From contig CM022679.1 of assembly GCA_012295275.1 (NCBI GenBank), positions 1,773,775-1,837,774 of the forward strand: 64,000 nt of DNA. The letters are read 5' to 3'. A model generated the notes under the pieces. The model made no database searches. It worked only from the letters and a program-made list of their open reading frames with translations, and was not told the origin of the DNA. The DNA is from Chrysomallon squamiferum. Its lineage: Eukaryota > Mollusca > Gastropoda > Neomphalida > Peltospiridae. A program made the position numbers and the translations under genes. This document shows, piece after piece, positions 1 to 13,402 of the stretch (position 1 is the stretch's first letter; the number at the start of each line of letters is the position of its first letter).

Positions 1-1173
1 TGAGACGTTTGTCTGCAGGTAGCTTCAATTGCTTATAAATATCCCTTTCTCTTAATTATTTCAAAGAAAAATTTACTTTTTCATGTCTGTATATATATAT
101 ATAGGAGATTAAAACAAAAACGTCTAAGTTTCACATAGAAAATGTTTCCCTTGATGATATCCAAACATCAGACAGTAACATCCTCCTTGGAGTACTGTCA
201 ACAGCATATCACCCTGGGAACCAAAACTTGACAAAGTTAACATCTGCATAGAGGTCCAACAACTCATCAATGGAGAGGAACACACTAAGCCATACAAACA
301 AGCTCTACTGTTAGTCATAAAACATCATGGATACAGGTATATATTGATGGATACAGTGCAGTGCAGAATTGAGTTCAGACTCGAGCGACTGGAATAAACA
401 ACACGGGCCCTAGTGGCCTCCTTCTGTTTGGTCGAGACTGTTTATACGAAAAAGCTCGCAGAGCTAACACCGTGAACACGTACGTTGGGTATGGATTAGG
501 TTCCGTGAAACATAACGAAATAACCCCAACCCAACGCAAAGACTGCACCCTTTTTGTACAATACAAGGTAACGTTCGTGTAATAAACACAAAGATAAGAC
601 TTCAGATTTTCCGTTCATGGATTTTTTTATTCAGACAGGAATTGAAACAGAGAAAATAATACATCAAAGTCAGAATACACTAACTGATACACATGTTTGA
701 AATGATGAATATTTGCATTACGTTTAAAACAAGAAGATTTTTTTGTTACACCATATTTTTTAGTTACATCATATAAATTAAAAAATTATTATTAAAAATC
801 AAAAAATTAAATACAGTAACTAATGTGCTTGACTGCATATAATAACAACTATTATTATTTTATAACAACTATTATTATATAATAATAATAGTAATAAAAG
901 GAGTACACTGTTGGCAGCTTATAAATGCAATAATTAACCGTTTTATTTTTTCTTCTTCTTCTCTTTCGATATTTTTTTCTTTCTTTCTTTCATTCTTTGT
1001 TTTTACTCCTTTTATAGTAAATACGTACGTGTGTTGTAACATCGTGCAGTTAAAATAAGTAGAAACATATTTTACCAGACTTTATCAGCACTCAAGTACA
1101 TGTTTACCGATATTTACATCTGGTGTTTTTCTTTTTTCTTTTTGTTTTTTTTTTTCCTTTTTTTTTCTTTAAT

Positions 1174-1220
<47 letters not shown>

Positions 1221-2049
1221 TTTTATTTTATTTTATTTTATTTTATTTTATTTTACTTTATTTATTTATTTATTTATTTTTTTGATGGACAGTTATCATA
1301 CGTAGATAATATCGGAAGGCAACAGTTCATGGATACCATGTATTTCAATTACATCTTATAAATTAATAAATAAAAAATAATAATAATAAAAACAAAATTA
1401 AATACAGTAACTGTTGGCGGGATATAAATGGGATTAGAAACTGAAAGAACCACAACTCTGGATACACGAAATAAGTGAGCAGCCTGTCTAAGCCGACACA
1501 ATTTGCTGTTCATCTAGAAAAGCAAAAGAAGAAAATAACATGATTAAAAATCATCATTCAGTGTCAGAAATTCAGTTTCAAATTTTAAGAAAAATATTTA
1601 TATTTATTTATATGCATTATACAACAAATATTCTATAAAAACTGGGAGCTTTGTTTCAGATACTTAGTATTTTTATTTTTATTTTTGATTGACAATGGTA
1701 TTTCCAGATAATAATTCTACCTAACTTTTACATCTTTATTTCATCTTTCTTTCCTTCCAGTTCATTTTTAAGTACATGTCAAGAGTACATTTTTCAATAA
1801 TTAATACAGGTTAGAAAAAATTCAGCATGTATTGCTAAACAAGTGTTGTATTGTTGTTTTAATTTTGTCTTATTATTAGAAGAAGAAAAGCACATAAGGT
1901 CACTTACAAAATAATAATAATAATAATAATTAATAAATAAATAAATAAATAAAATTAATTAATTAATTAATTGACTAAAAAAAAATGATAATAATTACCA
2001 GGAGCGGTAAACTATTTATTAAATAATTCACAGTTATAATTTTTAAAAA
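1..2049. other. Gene-poor AT-rich stretch
   Basis: No coding exon is recognised here. The first 600 bases are of more balanced composition than the rest and look like a decayed repeat, but no family is recognised. The remainder is low-complexity sequence, including a TTTA/TTTTA tract at about 1172-1279 and an AAT/AAAT/TTAA tract at about 1910-1974. The short ORFs are products of these tracts. Confidence 0.5.
1172..1279. repeat. (TTTA)n / (TTTTA)n microsatellite
   Basis: About 100 bases of TTTA units that pass into TTTTA units and back. It creates artificial Phe/Ile/Leu/Tyr-rich ORFs in two frames. Confidence 0.9.
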
Positions 2050-2549
2050 CAATATATACATCTCAATATCGTATTTTATTTATTTTTTTTTTTTTTTTTG
2101 TACTAAGTCCTTTTCTCTGTTGAAATGTAACGTTTTTTCCTGTTTTAGAGTAAATATATCTTTGGTGAAATTAATTTCAGTTTCCTATGGTATGCATGAT
2201 TTTACATTTTCCCATAATGTTATATTAAGAACTTTTCATGTTCAGAGAATAAATGTTACAAGATTTCTGGATATTTATTAGGGTATCTCATAAACTATTT
2301 GTATTATTCTTTTTCTTATAACGATTAGCATTATCATAAAAGAGAAACAGCTATCATTTTATCATTTATCATAGTACTGTCAAGTTCATTACAGAAAAAG
2401 CTGATTAAATGTTGACATTAATACATTGCTATCATTTATACCTGACATTAGTTTGCATAACAATAAAAGAAAATTTAAAATTTAAAGCCTGAATCCTTGA
2501 CAATAAAATTGGAAAGAACTGATATAAATGTATTGGAAATTTCACTTAC

Positions 2550-2636
2550 TTTCATCACGCATCAACGTAACAAGTCCAAGAATGCAGACGCCAATAACAA
2601 GCAGCATCACGAGTAAAAACTCTTGTGTGCGCGCTC
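2550..2636 (-). CDS. Transmembrane-segment exon, array copy 1
   Basis: An 87-base exon candidate on the minus strand, with acceptor TTGTAG just above 2636 and donor GTAAGTG just below 2550. It starts with two bases of a split codon and ends with one, so it is symmetric (87 = 29 x 3). It encodes ARTQEF, a hydrophobic run LLVMLLVIGVCILGLVTL and the charged end MRDE: a single membrane span of about 18 residues with polar flanks. The protein family is not recognised and no partner exons were found in the window. The support is the clean splice sites and open frame kept in all four copies. Confidence 0.55.
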
Positions 2637-3861
2637 CTACAATAAAAACCGAGTAATTAATTTTAATTTAAAATGTAGAAAAGCTCTAAAAACAGCACTG
2701 TTTCAAATAAAATTCATATAAATATAATCACTAGGAGGGGTCCATTGTTTATTAACTAATTCATAATTACAATTTTTAAAAAAGAATGCTTTTTTATTTA
2801 TTTATTTATTTATTTATTATTATTATTTTTTTTTTTACTATGTCCTTTTCTCTGTTGAAATGTAACGTTTTTTCCTGTTCTGTAGAGTAAATATATCTTT
2901 GGTGAAATTAATTTCAGTTTCCTATGGTGCATGATTTTACATTTTCCCATAATGTTATATTAAGAATTTTTCATGTTTAGAGAATAAATGTTACAAGATT
3001 TCTGGATAATTATTTAAAAAGCTGCAATTGTAAGAATTGTCAGGATTCCATGTAAAATTCTAAACTGAAACGAGGATAAAGTTTAACATAATGCATTTCT
3101 CATTTTTTAGATCATATAGAGACCGTTTATGATTTTATTTGTGCTTGAGGAGTTTCTGTTTGGATGGTTAGTGTATTGTACATAATTCAGCAGTCAAGTT
3201 TCATCCTTTAACAAAACAAATTTTTGGCTTAAAATGAAAATTGGATGTTTTATTACAGTAAAGGTTAGGTTATGTAATCCTTACTTGTAAAGTACATATA
3301 ACATATTTAACCGCGGTTATTAACGAAACATTGTGTGAAACTGATAGTTGTTTTTGTTTGAATTCTTTATACACAATAAAATCTTCTAATTCATTTAACA
3401 GATTACTTATAAAAACATTACCATTTTCCTTGCCTTTATTTTTTATGAACAAAAAAAAGTCGGTATTTATTTTATTTTATCCTATTTTATCTTATTTTGA
3501 TTTTATTGTATCTGTATACATTTTTCGGTTGTAACAGATTTTAATACCTATACTTTGAGGATTTTGATTTTGTTTTATTTGTTACCAACTGTGTAAGTGT
3601 CTCATAAAATAATTTTATTATTCTTTTTCTTATAACGATTAGCATTATCATAAAAGAGAAACAGCTATCATTTTGTCATTTATGATAATAATGTCAACTT
3701 CATTACAGAAAAAGCTGATTAAATGTTGACATTAATACATTGCTATCATTTATGCCTGAATTAGTTTGCATAACAATAAAAGAAAATTTAATTTTTGAGC
3801 CTGAATCCTTGACAATAAAATTGGAAAGAACTGATATAAATGTATTAGAAATTTCACTTAC

Positions 3862-3948
3862 TTTCATCACGCATCAACGTAACAAGTCCAAGAATGCAGA
3901 CGCCAATAACAAGCAGCATCACGAGTAAAAACTCTTGTGTGCGCGCTC
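3862..3948 (-). CDS. Transmembrane-segment exon, array copy 2
   Basis: The same 87-base minus-strand exon as at 2550-2636. It has an identical predicted peptide and intact acceptor (TTGTAG) and donor (GTAAGTG). Family unknown. Confidence 0.55.
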
Positions 3949-5129
3949 CTACAATAAAAACCGAGTAATTAATTTTAATTTAAAATGTAAAAAAGCTATA
4001 AAAACAGCACTGTTTCAAAAAAGAATTATATAACTATAATTACTAGAAGTGGTCCATTGTTTATTAACTAATTCATTATTACAATTTTTAAAAACGAATG
4101 GGTTTTTTAGGCGTTTTTATTAGTGTTTTTTTTTTTTTTTTTTTTTTTTGTACTATGTCCTTTTCTCTGTTGAAATGTAACGTTTTTTCCTGTTCTAGAG
4201 TAAATATATCTTTGGTGAAATTAATTTCAGTTTCCTATGGTATGCATGATTTTACATTTTCCCATAATGTTATATTAAGAACTTTTCATGTTTGGAGAAC
4301 AAATGCTACAAGATTCTATGTAAAATTCTAAACTGAAACGAGGATAAAGTTTAACATAATGCATTTCTCATTTTTTAGATCATATAGAGACCGTTTATGA
4401 TTTTATTTGTGCTTGAGGAGTTTCTGTTTGGATGGTCAGTGTATTGTACATAATTCAACAGTCAAGTTTCATCCTTTAACAAAACAAATTTTTGGCTTAA
4501 AATGAAAATTGGATGTTTTATTACAGTAAAGGTTAGGTTATGTAATCCTTACTTGTAAAGTACATATAACATACTTAACGGCGGTTATTAATGAAACATT
4601 GTGTGAAACTGATAGTTGTTTTTGTTTGAATTCTTTATACACAATAAAATCTTCTAATTCATTTAACAGATTACTTATAAAAACATTACCATTTTCCTTG
4701 CCTTTATTTTTTATGAACAAAAAAATGTCGGTATTTATTTTATTTTATCCTATTTTATCTTATTTTGATTTTATTGTATCTGTATACATTTTTCGGTTGT
4801 AACAGATTTTAATACCTATACTTTGAGGATTTTGATTTTGTTTTATTTGTTACCAACTGTGTAAGTGTCTCATAAAATAATTTTATTATTCTTTTTCTTA
4901 TAACGATTAGCATTATCATAAAAGAGAAACAGCTATCATTTTGTCATTTATGATAATAATGTCAACTTCATTACAGAAAAAGCTGATTAAATGTTGACAT
5001 TAATACATTGCTATCATTTATGCCTGAATTAGTTTGCATAACAATAAAAGAAAATTTAATTTTTGAGCCTGAATCCTTGACAATAAAATTGGAAAGAACT
5101 GATATAAATGTATTAGAAATTTCACTTAC

Positions 5130-5216
5130 TTTCATCACGCATCAACGTAACAAGTCCAAGAATGCAGACGCCAATAACAAGCAGCATCACGAGTAAAAAC
5201 TCTTGTGTGCGCGCTC
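5130..5216 (-). CDS. Transmembrane-segment exon, array copy 3
   Basis: Third copy, exactly 1,268 bases from the second, with an identical peptide and splice sites. Being symmetric and in frame, any number of copies could be spliced together without a frameshift. Confidence 0.55.
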
Positions 5217-6395
5217 CTACAATAAAAACCGAGTAATTAATTTTAATTTAAAATGTAAAAAAGCTATAAAAACAGCACTGTTTCAAAAAAGAATTATATA
5301 ACTATAATTACTAGAAGTGGTCCATTGTTTATTAACTAATTCATTATTACAATTTTTAAAAACGAATGGGTTTTTTAGGCGTTTTTATTAGTGTTTTTTT
5401 TTTTTTTTTTTTTTTTTGTACTATGTCCTTTTCTCTGTTGAAATGTAACGTTTTTTCCTGTTCTAGAGTAAATATATCTTTGGTGAAATTAATTTCAGTT
5501 TCCTATGGTATGCATGATTTTACATTTTCCCATAATGTTATATTAAGAACTTTTCATGTTTGGAGAACAAATGCTACAAGATTCTATGTAAAATTCTAAA
5601 CTGAAACGAGGATAAAGTTTAACATAATGCATTTCTCATTTTTTAGATCATATAGAGACCGTTTATGATTTTATTTGTGCTTGAGGAGTTTCTGTTTGGA
5701 TGGTCAGTGTATTGTACATAATTCAACAGTCAAGTTTCATCCTTTAACAAAACAAATTTTTGGCTTAAAATGAAAATTGGATGTTTTATTACAGTAAAGG
5801 TTAGGTTATGTAATCCTTACTTGTAAAGTACATATAACATATTTAACCGCGGTTATTAACGAAACATTGTGTGAAACTGATAGTTGTTTTTGTTTGAATT
5901 CTTTATACACAATAAAATCTTCTAATTCATTTAACAGATTACTTATAAAAACATTACCATTTTCCTTGCCTTTATTTTTTATGAACAAAAAAAAAAGTCG
6001 GTATTTATTTTATTTTATCCTATTTTATCTTATTTTGATTTGATTTTATCTACATTTTTCGGTTGTATCAGATTTTAATACCTATACTTTGAGGATTTGA
6101 TTTTGTTTTATTTGTTGCCAGCTATGTAGATGTCTGATAAAATATTTGTATTATTCTTTTTCTTATAACGATTAGCATTATCATAAAAGAGAAACAGCTA
6201 TCATTTTATCATTTATGATAATAATGTCAACATCATTACAGAAAAAGCTGATTAAATGTTGACATTAATACATTGCTATCATTTATACCTGACATTAGTT
6301 TGCATAACAATAAAAGAAAATTTAATTTTTGAGCCTGAATCCTTGACAATAAAATTGGAAAGAACTGATATAAATGTATTGGAAATTTCACTTAC

Positions 6396-6479
6396 TTTCA
6401 TCACGCATCAATGTAACAAGTCCAAGAATGCAGACAATAACAAGCAGCATCACGAGTAAAAACTCTTGTGGTCGCGCTC
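6396..6479 (-). CDS. Transmembrane-segment exon, diverged copy 4
   Basis: The outermost and most diverged copy, 84 bases long. A 3-base deletion removes one Gly in the span (LVIVCILG instead of LVIGVCILG) and a Thr becomes Pro (ARPQEF). The frame, acceptor and donor are intact. A difference of exactly three bases is what selection on a coding exon would leave, although one case is weak evidence. Confidence 0.55.
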
Positions 6480-6540
6480 CTACAATACAGAAAATATAGT
6501 TTATTTTAATTAAAACGTGAAAAAGCTCTGTAAATCACCA

Positions 6541-9478
6541 CTATTTGAAAGATAAGTAATCATATCATAAGTTTCACAACTGATAATTTTAAATGTTTGA
6601 GATGTAAAAAAAACTCGATGAAACAAAAAGGTATAATAAAAAATTATTCATTTAAAAAAAGTCTATCGTTTCATCATTTATTTATTTATTTTTAATTTTT
6701 TTATTTATTTAATTTTATTCATTTAGTTATTTTTTATTATTTAATTATTGTTATTAACTTAATTTAATTTAACAGTTTCTATCAGTACTGAAAACTATGG
6801 AAATCTATACCAGTATAGCGAAAGACCCGGAAAATGTCCATTGTCTGTAATAACAAAAATAAATATCATCAAAATAAGTGCTAAAACGGTAAAAGTATTG
6901 ATAGCGTAGTATTTAACACTGTAATAGTTGTCTAAGTTGCAGCATTAACAATAATGATGATGATGAAGATGATGATAGATTCGAAAATGCCTATTTTACC
7001 GATTCTTGAAATGAACACAGAATGTCAATGATTATTTCTAAAACTTCCGGTTCCGGTCAGAGTCATTACAGTGGGGAACCAAAAGAAAGCAGCATGACCC
7101 TTTCGTGTTCAATGTTCTGTTTATTCCAAAGAATTTTACACCGAGGCTCATTTCTCTTTGAAAATGATGACATCCTTTCCTGAAGTCCTTAATCAGACGG
7201 CAAATGATATATTTTTATAAAACAGTGGAGATACTTAATACAAACAGATTATATTACAGATTTTTTGAAAACGTTGTCCATTTTCTTCTTTGAGTTTAAT
7301 ATTTTTGGTTAACTGATGAGCTCTGCTGGAATATGATTATGAAATTTCAGTTTTCCTTATAAAAACTGCTGCAGTCTTATTTTTCTTAACATATTTCTTT
7401 TTTCTTTTAGAATTGTTTTCTTCTGGGGTTTTTTAAGAGCTTTTTTTCGTCTTCCTTTTACTTTTTTTTTTTTTTTTTTTCACTTTTGATTCTATGGAAA
7501 ATATCACGTCCTTCATTCTAAGACTCTGGTAAGCAATCCTTTTTTTGTCTAAAAAATATCCGTTTAGAGGAACTGAAATTAAAGACGAAATTGGTAATAA
7601 TTCCACACCGTGTACCATATTTCCGAAGAAAACAATTTTCCTTTCCTGAATTTAATCACACTAACATACAGATTATAAGTATCAGAATTTGTGTTCATTA
7701 TTTCGAAAATAGTCAGATTTGAGAAACAAAATCTTAAACACAAACATTTTCAAAAATGTTTTTTGAAATCGCTATTCTGAACTGATCATATAAATAGAAA
7801 CAGTTTTGAAACAGCAGAGTCTTTACATTTGGTCGTACTTCAATAATTTATTTATATTCTTTAGGTTAGGTATTGGCTTTTTTCCAAAACAACAAAAACG
7901 TATGCTAAAGCATACTGCCTGAAATAATGTACACACCTTATACAAACATGCTAAATATATGTTATATACATTCTACACAGATATAATTAAACCATCGTTA
8001 CATACATACACACGGAATTTATACACAACCCACATGTATAATATATCGCCCGGATGACACATCATGTAACATGGCTTTTACGATTCGTCGAGGATGATCA
8101 GTCGTTCAGCAGTTTTTTATTCCAACACATTTACAACTGAGCAGACCTGGCTGCCTGTTTGTCACCAATTCCCACCCAGTACGAATGACTGGTCTACTGA
8201 AGACTGTGGTATGTGATGTCTTGTGTACAGGAAAGAACTCTTGCTGCCAGTGGAAAATTGTATTGGATTTTCTATCAAGACTTTCTCTGATTTACAGTTA
8301 ATGTGACAACTAACTGCTGTAAATTAAATAATTATGTCTTCTAATGGTGTTGTTAAAGTACTTGACAATACTTACAATAAGCTTTGTGTTGTTGTTTGTT
8401 TTGGGGGGTTTTCAGAACGAGTCCTGGCTACACTGGTATAATAAATATGCATATTATTACTTAAAAGGCCCACTGACCTTTATATCTCACAAATGACACA
8501 CTGGAACTCTTTAAAAATGTACGTATTTAAGGACATGGATACTGTCTGTTGCAGTCCCGGATTCCAAAGGAACCATTTCATTGAGTGCATCCATAAAACA
8601 AGGGAGTGTATGTATATATGTGTTATATATTATTTTATAATTAGAAATAAGGTTGAAACTGAGAGCCACTGGACGCGCCTACGGTAGAAATCCTTTACTG
8701 ATAAGCAGATATCAGTAGCCAAGTTGTTCATTCCTTTTATGATACCCGATAGCCGATGTGTTTTTTCGTACTGGGATGTCATTCATTCATTCCTTTTATA
8801 AATTAATTGTGACCAAATCCTAAAATCTGAATAATTATGTAATCTTTCATATCTGAATAATCAGTTAAACTCCCATTATTACTGAACTGAATCGAGTGGT
8901 GACTGTTTTTTTGGATGGGACATTCCAGGAGAGAGTCATACTTATTTATATGTGAGAGGACCAAAATTAACAGGTTAATAAAATTTGTTAGATATTTACC
9001 CTGCTGTATTAATGTTTATACAAATATTTTTTGATGTTAAAATATATAAAACGTTTAATTTAGTATTGGGTTAATTATTTACAGGCATATTTTTTTCTGT
9101 TCAGTATAATATACTTTATAATTATACTTTAACTATAACATGAGATCGATTTCTTTCCACTTGAATTGATTAATCGATTTTTCCCGCTTGAATGGTTTAT
9201 TATGATCGTTACCACTAACTACACGTAAACAGTGACAAAGATCCACACATACACACAACCACTCATTCAGTAGTTCTATTTATAAAAAATGTTATCCACT
9301 GTAAAATAAATAAATAAAAAATAAATAAATAAATAAAAATTAAATTTGTTTAAAAAGTACATATTATAATACCGTTCAGGGGCTAACAAAATTCACATTC
9401 TTAAGAACAACAACAACAACAACAAAAAAAAAAAAAAAAAAACAGAAAGAAAAAGAAAAAGCAGATAAATATAATAAC

Positions 9479-9522
<44 letters not shown>

Positions 9523-9603
9523 ATATAATAGCATTGTTTTATTTGTTGTTTTTGCCACATTTAAAATGACCATATACGCGCGAGCACACACATATACATA
9601 CAC

Positions 9604-9636
<33 letters not shown>

Positions 9637-9719
9637 CATACTCTAAGAACGCTTTCAGAGGAATTGTTAATAACTCCAGTGTTTGTTGTGAGAGTACACG
9701 TAATAGTTATAATACCAGT
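6541..9719. other. Intergenic or intronic stretch
   Basis: No coding exon is recognised. A block at about 8040-8230 has higher complexity and GC and may be an old dispersed repeat of unknown family. The region ends in a cluster of microsatellites (9400-9640). It could be intron of the minus-strand gene that owns the membrane-span exons. Confidence 0.4.
9407..9640. repeat. Microsatellite cluster (AAC)n, A-run, (AAT)n, (CATA)n
   Basis: Successive short arrays: AAC units, an A-run, AAT units at about 9474-9521 and CATA/CA units at about 9589-9640. They explain the Leu- and Tyr/Val-rich ORF on the minus strand. Confidence 0.9.
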
Positions 9720-9930
9720 TTAGAGATACAGAGGTGTGTTTTGAGGTTGAAGGAGGCGGGGCTTTCGCGGTCTGCTATACGGAGAAGTGGGAGGTGCTAA
9801 CGAGTACATTCGTGAGGCCCCAATGTACAGGGATTGCCTTCCCATGTCTGACCAATCACAAATCAGGTCAATGTTATAATATAGCGCTAACGATCTATTT
9901 TTACCACCGATCTCTGACATTCTAGCCACA
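9720..9930 (-). promoter_or_regulatory. Possible minus-strand promoter region
   Basis: A 200-base island of balanced composition in AT-rich surroundings. Read on the minus strand it contains a CCAAT-type element (GATTGGTC on that strand, near 9848-9855) and, further on, a GC-box-like CCCCGCCTCC. It could be the promoter of the minus-strand gene whose membrane-span exons lie at 2.5-6.5 kb, or only an old repeat. No transcript evidence is available. Confidence 0.2.
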
Positions 9931-10151
9931 GTAAATGCATGACTTGTATTTGAAATAGTTTTAAATAAATAAAAAATATAAGTAACTAAGTAAACAAATT
10001 AATAAACAATAACAAACAAACACACAAACAAAAAAATAAACAGATAAATAAATAATACAAATAAACAGGTTATTATAAATAAAGCTGAGATAACGGGCAG
10101 TATGTTGAACTAAACACCGACCTTCATACTTGCCATAACAAAATAATAATA

Positions 10152-10170
10152 GAGTAGTAGTAGTAGTAGC

Positions 10171-10216
<46 letters not shown>
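10152..10216. repeat. (AGT)n microsatellite
   Basis: About 20 AGT units with one AGC interruption. Confidence 0.9.
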
Positions 10217-10824
10217 TGAAACCCGCTGTTTCAGTGTTAAATGTAATTTTATAAATTATGACAGCATATCGGTATAAAAATCTTTATACTACATTTGAAA
10301 ACTAATTTTTTATTTTTTTTAAATTAGATTTCAAATAACTAATTTACAGTTAATGTGTTCATTTTGTACAAACACACACACAGACATTTTGCAGGTTCAG
10401 AATCTTTCCAACAGTAGTAGAAGCAGAACTTGTAGTTTAGTTTACTCTCCTTAATGGCTGCCAGGATTCATTTTGTAATTAGAGATTGCTTTCTATGTAC
10501 TGTAACTGTCAAATGACCGACAACTGAAATCATATTACTATGATCGCCTTGTATACGGAAAGAGGTTGTCTATGACATCACAAGTAATTGGTTCTGCTGT
10601 TAATATAAACAGACTCTGGTTATTTTAAAAGCAATAATAATAAAAATAAAATACTGATTTAATACATTGCGCACTTTTTTATTTAATTATATATACAACG
10701 CAATTAATCAGCCATGAAATTATAATGATATGTCCATCTTAACAATGTGTCTAATGCTAATAATAGATCTGAAACTTAAAATGGTGAACAAATTAAATAA
10801 ATAAAAATAATATATAAACAACTT

Positions 10825-10826
<2 letters not shown>

Positions 10827-10878
<52 letters not shown>
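10827..10878. repeat. (CA)n microsatellite
   Basis: About 25 CA units at the left edge of the transposon remnant. It gives a poly-Cys/Val ORF on the minus strand. Confidence 0.9.
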
Positions 10879-10879
<1 letters not shown>

Positions 10880-10880
<1 letters not shown>

Positions 10881-11553
10881 TGACTTGTGAGTTTAATTCG
10901 TTCCGTGACCGAGCTCGTAGCTCAATTTGCTCATATATCAAATAATTTTTCCCAACAGAAATTAACTGAAATACCATTAATCCGTTCCAGTCTCCCCCAT
11001 AAGCCACCCCAACTGTTTGGAACGTGTTTTTAAATAAGAAAAAAATGTATTTGTAAATGACAAATATTGTATAAAAACAAAATATGATGCTGGGAAGAAG
11101 TAAATTGGTTTTGTAAAGTGTATTTATCTTGGAGATCAGACAAATTACTTTGACGCCTTTGGCTGGAGTTACAGCCTTTATCGACTCCATCTGCTTCAGT
11201 ATGATACATATCATAGAAGTACTATGCTCGTACCGCCTAACCTTGTTGACTACACGCACAACTCACTCAAGTTTTTCTATGATTTCATGCTTTAATTCAA
11301 TGGATATCTTCCGCTTCTTCTTCTCAGCACTGTCCTTTGCACTCACTTTCTTAGGATTCATGGTCAGAAGAAAGACATTTGGCAAAATACAGTACAAAAC
11401 GCATGCAAAACACAACAGAGATGCTTCCAAAGTGAGGTAGCCACGTGACGTAAACGAGTGAGACGCGGGATGCTGGCCGGATGTTGTGTTATTCGTTCAG
11501 CCAACCATTGGCGGCGTATCTAAACATCGCTCGTAACTCGGATGAAGTCCGTA
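10880..11553 (-). mobile_element. Decayed Tigger/pogo DNA transposon fragment
   Basis: On the minus strand, from an ATG at 11361-11359, the sequence reads MNPKKVSAKDSAEKKKRK, then ISIELKHEIIEKLE, an in-frame TGA, and then a helix-turn-helix-like stretch with RRYEHSTSMICIILKQ and AVTPAKGVKVI. This matches the N-terminal CENP-B/psq DNA-binding region of Tigger (pogo, Tc1/mariner superfamily) transposases. The DDE catalytic domain is missing. The two ends share an imperfect inverted CCGAG...CGAGC-type motif (near 10906 and 11527), as expected for an internally deleted copy. It is not functional. Confidence 0.75.
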
Positions 11554-12644
11554 AGGTTTTATATATTTTTTTGGTTTTCTTTTCTTTTTTCTAATTATCA
11601 ACATAATGTACACCAAGGTGGACATAATGCTTATTAAATAGTTAATTAAGATATTCAGTTTTCTGAAAATTAAATAAGTATTAGTAAAGATAGAAATTTT
11701 ATCATTTTAAAAATAATTTTTTTGAAGTGACATGGGTAAGTTACAATCTAAGGGAAAAAACTCACTGTGTAAATTTTTAACGGACATCTAAATGATAGAT
11801 TTTCCATCATTATTTTCATTATGTTACGCAAAAGAAAATAAAAGTCCAAGACGTTTGAGATGCACAATATTAGTGTGCATATATCTACGAATAAATAACA
11901 AATGTGTTTCAGAATTGAAGTAGTAGTAGCAGTAGTAGCTGCTGTTCTTGCTGTTTTACATATTAATGTATTTATTCACCAGTGTTTTGCAGCCTGAAGC
12001 TGAAGTATATCTATGATAATATTGTACTCTTTTTTCTGAAACCCCAGCGTTACTGTCTGTCAAAAGATATCATCATCTTACCATTTCATTCATGTCTGTT
12101 CATTACTGAAACATATATATGTGTGTCTATGTATGGGTGTATGTAACATTTGCAAAAAATTATATATTAGGTACTTTAACATTTACAAAACAAATTAAGA
12201 AATAATTAAAAACATTTTTTTTTAAATGTAATCTCCTTTATTTTATATATAATTATTTATGTTTTGGCACCCAGTCCTACTAGGCAGTGAAAATCTGTTT
12301 ACCACAAACTGCATTTTAAAAATAAAAAATGTATTTGTGATTAAGTTTATTTATTTTTACAGATTAAACATTTAATATAATAAATTTTAACTAAAATCCT
12401 TTTCTGTGTATTTTGTCAAATAATGACAAGTGTCGTCCAATTACTGCCCGTTATACAAGGTATTAATCTATTGATTTGTATTATTTATTTATCCATTTAT
12501 CTGTTTATCTATGTTTGTTTGTTTCCTTGAATTTATTTATACATTTAATTACTTATTTACTTTTATTTATTTATCTATTTATTTTAACAAAAATGTTGAT
12601 GAAAGAAATTTCTACATGTGCTGATGATCAATAGATTATTTGAT

Positions 12645-12735
<91 letters not shown>

Positions 12736-13402
12736 TTATTGCTGTTTACCGTTTGGATCTTCAGGAAATGTGTGAGATATAACAAAAGATAATAATAATA
12801 AAAAAAATATTTTAAAACGTTTATTTAATGGAGAATTTTAATATATGTTTAGGGATCTTTCTTCCACAGAGTGTTAGTTTATTAAGTAAATAAAAATAAA
12901 AATAGTCACAGTATAGAGAAAAATAAATAAATGTAATAAAAATTAACGCATCTAATGGTGATTACTTGACTTGTGTACTTCTTTGAAATTTAAAGCTTTC
13001 ACAAGTAATAAATTCATAATAAAATTTTATCAGAATGTAAACTTTCTTTCGACTAACTTCGTAATTCATAAAAACTACTGACTAAAAGAACTTTATAAAA
13101 AAATATATGTAATGAAGATTCATTTTCTAAAATTAACTAGAATTAACATTAGAATTAACTCAGTAGTTTTGTTGTTATCATTATTTTATTATTATTATTT
13201 TTTATTTTTTTATTTTATTTTTTTAAATTTTATATACAATCACAGCCCAGTTTATTTCGAAATGTGCAATGCTTGGTTCACAACTCTATCATTACATTTT
13301 ATATTTAGTTATTTATTTATTTATTATTTGTTTTTGTTTCTTTGAATTTAAAATTTTCTTTTCTTTTCTTTTTTTTCTTTTTCTTTTTAATTTTTTTAAT
13401 TT
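11554..13402. other. Gene-free AT-rich stretch
   Basis: No coding exon is recognised. It contains A/T-rich sequence and the CT-array element at 12647-12775. The ORF at about 13112-13345 is a T-rich low-complexity product. Confidence 0.5.
12647..12775. repeat. (CT)n array with a dispersed conserved right flank
   Basis: About 42 CT units (12647-12731), then a non-repetitive flank of about 45 bases that includes GTTTGGATCTTCAGGAAAT. The same flank follows the CT array at 56617-56679, so this is a dispersed element carrying a microsatellite and not an isolated simple repeat. Confidence 0.7.

Larger units (their letters stand above)
2050..6540. repeat. Tandem array, unit about 1,268 bp
   Basis: A long unit repeats head to tail. 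Identical landmarks recur 1,268 bases apart (for example 3331 and 4599; 3862 and 5130). The first copy (about 2050-2760) is shortened by an internal deletion, the two middle copies are almost identical, and the last (to about 6540) is the most diverged. Every copy retains one minus-strand exon-like block (annotated separately), a T-rich run, and AT-rich intron-like sequence. The near identity of the middle copies points to recent duplication or homogenisation. Confidence 0.9.
9931..10879. other. Non-coding stretch with microsatellites
   Basis: No coding sequence is recognised. It contains AAAT-rich sequence, an AGT array (about 10152-10216) and a CA array (about 10827-10878) that abuts the Tigger remnant. 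Confidence 0.5.

Noticed and set aside
3270-5988. Repeated 60-, 62-, 67- and 77-codon ORFs
   Set aside because: They recur only because the 1,268-bp unit recurs; they lack splice context and overlap AT-rich intron-like sequence. Only the 87-base exon has splice support.
2550-6479. Naming the membrane-span exons as neprilysin/M13 or another type II membrane protein
   Set aside because: A single hydrophobic helix with short flanks is not enough to assign a family, and no catalytic exon is in the window.
10720-11259. 179-codon minus-strand ORF
   Set aside because: A composite of Tigger transposase remnant, transposon 3' region and a poly-Cys/Val run from the CA microsatellite; not a gene.
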